From assembly GCA_043228905.1 (NCBI GenBank), contig JBHGNT010000005.1:21824001-21888000 (forward strand): a DNA stretch of 64,000 nt, read 5' to 3'. Position 1 is the first letter of the stretch; every line of letters begins with the position of its first letter. This document shows, one piece after another, positions 59,045 through 64,000 of the stretch. The stretch is from Azolla caroliniana (taxonomy: Eukaryota; Polypodiophyta). The notes beneath the pieces were generated by a model. That model was not told where the DNA came from and made no database searches. It saw nothing but the letters and a program-made list of their open reading frames with translations. Both the position numbers and the translations under genes were made by a program.

Positions 59045-60803
59045 TATGAGTGAGTGAGGAACAGAGATACATGTGGATCACAGAAAACCTTACCAATCAG
59101 GAGAAGCACCATTAGAAGGTTCGGTTCACACGTATTATTATACACGTATTGATCCTAAGGAAATAAGGGCATATCACGGTCGCAATGGTCCAAATCCGAA
59201 CCCTTCTTACTCCACACAATCCTAAGCCGGGCAGGCATCTTTCAAAGTCGGTCGGCTTGTTTCTAGCCTTCTTTACAAATCTTCAAGCCAACAACAATTC
59301 TCAATTCTCAAAGCACATGTGGACAAACGTATATTGGTTAGATCTTAAGACAAGAGACACCATACATGAGAGAAAGAATCAATCAACAAACACATGTTGC
59401 GGGGCGTCGGGGCAACAAAAAGGAACCGAAAGGCAAACAAACCATGTCTTAAGAATAGGTGGGAGAGACACATATATGCATCAGTCACAAGGCAAAACAA
59501 AAGATATCTCTCCCACCTTCAACAAATAGAGCTCCAACATGAAAGGACACCAATTCTAGCGTTTACCGTGTGGAACTAGTTTTCCATGGCCATAAGGATG
59601 ATATATTACGTCTTTCCATGGCCAAAAGGATGATATTTTACATCGTATAAGAGGCCAAATTTACCAATGAGACCCAACATGAGAGACAGGATGCATCACA
59701 TAAGGTTGCCACAGTATAACCTACTTATTCAATACTTATTCCTTTTCAACAAATATAAGGTAATGTATGGTAACTTGATTTTGGAGATGTGCACCAATGG
59801 CACTTAAAACACCTTCCCTTCTTTGCTTGCACTGTTTCCAATCCCAGAATGCAGAGACTAGCATCATACCTAGCTAAGATTTCTATTTTAACTATGGTAC
59901 TTTACCACCATTCCTGATTTGCTTGCATGTGTTCAAATTCCCAGAATGGAGTCTATCGTCATACTCATATCACATAGACTTTACGAGAAATGCCTTTGGA
60001 TTTTTTGGGAAAAAAAGTGCCTTTGGGAGCAGCATCATACTCACATAGGCCGTAAAAAGAAATGCCAGGGATGGATTAATTTAGAAAACACTCTGCATTA
60101 TTAGCTTGCACAGGTTCCAAGTCCTTAATGCATTACCTCACGATAAGGTCATGATTCATTCAAAACCTTACAATACATACTCATAGGCCCTAATATGATT
60201 ACTTCACATTATGTCCCATTCTTCTTGGATATTACTTCAACATCTGGAACGTTTTAGCTAGAAAGGACTATGAAATTAATTGAGAACCATTACTTTAAAA
60301 TAAGGTGTTGATACTTACGGGATCTTACAATATCCACTCATAAGGCCCAAGTCTGGATAGCTCAAATTTTATCATACTTTGATATTAATTCAATATCTGA
60401 TCGAGCATACATTGAAATCCAACGTCTTCTCCCACCTAAATGAGTTTTCTACTCCATTGACTACGTGTAACCTTATAATTTTGCCAGCATTATAAATCAA
60501 TGACCATTCGCTCAAGTGAATCTAAAACATATTACAGTAGGACAAACCGTACTGTACAATAACAAACAGAAACTACATTCAAAAACACATACAAACTAAT
60601 TGAAATACAGCAACATTTCAAGACATAACCAGAACAACAGTTAAATATCATAACTCTTTGAACTCCATATAACATTTGAAGGAAGGAAAATGTATTAGAT
60701 GTACACAGGTCCATGTCTACAGGAATGGACGGCGTCTGTAGAAACAATTAAAACCTAAATAGCTGATCGTGTACAAGAGCAGCCAGAGAACACACTCAGA
60801 ACT
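59045..60803. other. Intergenic, nothing recognised
   Basis: A 33-bp tandem duplication, TTTCCATGGCCATAAGGATG, is at 59581-59645. Short ORFs have no recognisable similarity. The right end holds the 3' UTR of the H4 gene. Confidence 0.55.
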
Positions 60804-62504
<1,701 letters not shown>

Positions 62505-62505
<1 letters not shown>

Positions 62506-62950
62506 TTCCTGTTGTACACCTAATTCAAACCTGTATTGGTGTTAACCTCCTAGATTGAAGAATTTGCAAGGCATGTATTAAGCATTTGCAATTTATACTA
62601 AAGTTTAAAAAAAAAACACTTCCCGTAGTACACTGGATCTAATTAAAACCTGTATTGGTGTTAAACCTCCTAGATTGAAGAATTTGCAAGACATGTATTA
62701 AGCATTTGCAATTTATACTAAATTTAAAAAAAACACTTCCCGTTGTACACTGGATCTAATTAAAACCTGTATTACTGTTAATCTCCTAGATTGAAGAATT
62801 TGGAAGGCATGTATTTAACATTTGCAATTTGTACTAAAAATTTTAAAAATACACTTTCTGTGGTACACTGGATCTCCTGCAAACCCGTATTGGTGTTAAT
62901 CTCCTCGATTGAAGAATTTGCAAGGCATGTATTTAGCGTTTGCAATTTGA
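62505..62950 (+). repeat. Four tandem copies of a ~118-bp unit
   Basis: ACCTGTATTGGTGTTAA-type starts at about 62530, 62648, 62765 and 62883. Each continues CTCCTAGATTGAAGAATTTG, AAGGCATGTATT, GCATTTGCAATTT, then (except in the last, truncated copy) a short A-run and CACTTCC..TAGTACACTGGATCT. Copies 1-3 are most alike. Confidence 0.9.
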
Positions 62951-63117
62951 CTCATTCACTGCTGGTCTAAAGCACTAGTCAATGTGAGACAAGAAACTAT
63001 ACTCCAAATCCCAGCAGACAAACATTTAGCCATCACACAAGGATTGTGAGCAGTTCTCTGTGATGGTTAGAGTGCATCTCATACACATTGAGTGGGGGAT
63101 CTACAAAGTTACAAGAT

Positions 63118-63120
<3 letters not shown>

Positions 63121-63184
<64 letters not shown>
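63121..63184 (+). repeat. (TA)n microsatellite
   Basis: About 32 uninterrupted TA units. The flanks are unique. Confidence 0.95.
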
Positions 63185-63189
<5 letters not shown>

Positions 63190-63887
63190 AAGTCCTAAAT
63201 AACCTATAGGAACATTAAGCATATCAGAATCTAATATGTGAATCTTCCTTCATTTACACTACTGGAATTATCTTTTATATGTACATGATAAACTATTTGA
63301 TTATAGATATGTGAATCATCATAATGTAATATGTGAATAATCTGGATTCTAGAAATATCTAAGCCATTTGTGAAGGCTGCAATCATGAAATGATCAAAGG
63401 AAACATTTCTAGCATAAAGATGTATCATTTGATCATTTCATGTCCTTTCCAGCAACACCTATAGGCATAACCTGCAGCTGTCTTTTTAATATGTTCTCTC
63501 ATACCTCTTACAATGAATGGTGAGATAAGGGTTCCAACTTCACGCACGCATGACCAACCAGCATCAATTAGGATATTGGGCAAAGAACTTTCCGCAAGAG
63601 ATTTAACATTGTTAGCAATTCAATCAAAGCAACACCAATAAAACCATGATAATAAACAATACCAGTAGAACATCCACAAATCCAAGGTCCAGACAAACAC
63701 ATGTAAACAACTTGGCAAAGAGCAAGATAGTGATCAAACATGTATACAAATATCCATTAAGGAAGACATTACAACAGTAGCAATGAACAGTCCATTAAGG
63801 ACACATCTAGCTCTAAAGAGACATCAAAGGTTGGCAATATTCAGCAGCAACCTTGAGAAAAGTAGAAGAAACGTATGGAACGTTTTC

Positions 63888-64000
<113 letters not shown>

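Noticed and set aside
59185-59529. 114-codon plus-strand ORF
   Set aside because: No recognisable similarity, splice context or composition signal.

Overview
This window is nuclear DNA from a land plant. The evidence is a set of intron-bearing plant genes: an F-box/actin fusion of the ARP8 type, divinyl chlorophyllide reductase with a plastid transit peptide, an EB1C-type microtubule end-binding protein, a microsomal 3-ketoacyl-CoA reductase, a MAPR/MSBP-type membrane haem-binding protein, and two histone H4 genes. Around them is a dense litter of LTR retrotransposons, LINEs, hAT-type DNA transposons and microsatellites. The style of the retroelements (endonuclease/RT LINEs, gypsy gag) leaves open a non-seed vascular plant, but I cannot fix the lineage from sequence alone.

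Layout. 1-10.2 kb is a retrotransposon cluster: the 3' part of a Ty1/copia element (+), a Ty3/gypsy-like element on the minus strand that keeps only gag between LTR sequences, and a second, more decayed copia element (+). 11.9-13.9 kb holds a three-exon 3-ketoacyl-CoA reductase gene (+). 14.75-20.66 kb is a composite mobile element: 16-bp terminal inverted repeats, a perfect 8-bp target duplication and clusters of AAACCGG-like subterminal motifs (hAT-type), enclosing GA-rich arrays and a nearly intact LINE on the minus strand. 22.6-27.75 kb is a complete 12-exon ARP8 gene (+). 30.7-32.7 kb is an 8-exon EB1C gene (-) with a long pyrimidine/purine microsatellite upstream. 37.9-43.5 kb is a decayed LINE (+) whose two ORFs keep frame over most of their length. 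45.66-46.48 kb is a short hAT-type element with an 8-bp target duplication, and a related copy lies at 49.8-50.7 kb. Between them is a two-exon MAPR/MSBP gene (-, 47.7-49.5 kb). 51.8-54.3 kb is a multi-exon minus-strand gene I do not recognise. 57.6-58.9 kb is an intronless DVR gene (-). Two histone H4 genes (-) lie at 60.8-61.1 kb and at the right edge (cut by the window end).

The cellular genes are ordinary single genes for fatty-acid elongation, chlorophyll synthesis, microtubule dynamics, membrane haem/sterol binding and chromatin. They do not form a pathway cluster. The parts most worth a second look are the composite hAT/LINE element, the pair of related short hAT elements (one carrying three tandem SINE-like units and a BED zinc-finger remnant), the gag-only gypsy element, and the unrecognised gene with a triplicated GKKR motif. 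I see no gene cluster that looks like a new biological system. All exon models were built by hand from splice signals, reading-frame phase and remembered family similarity. No alignment or transcript was available.
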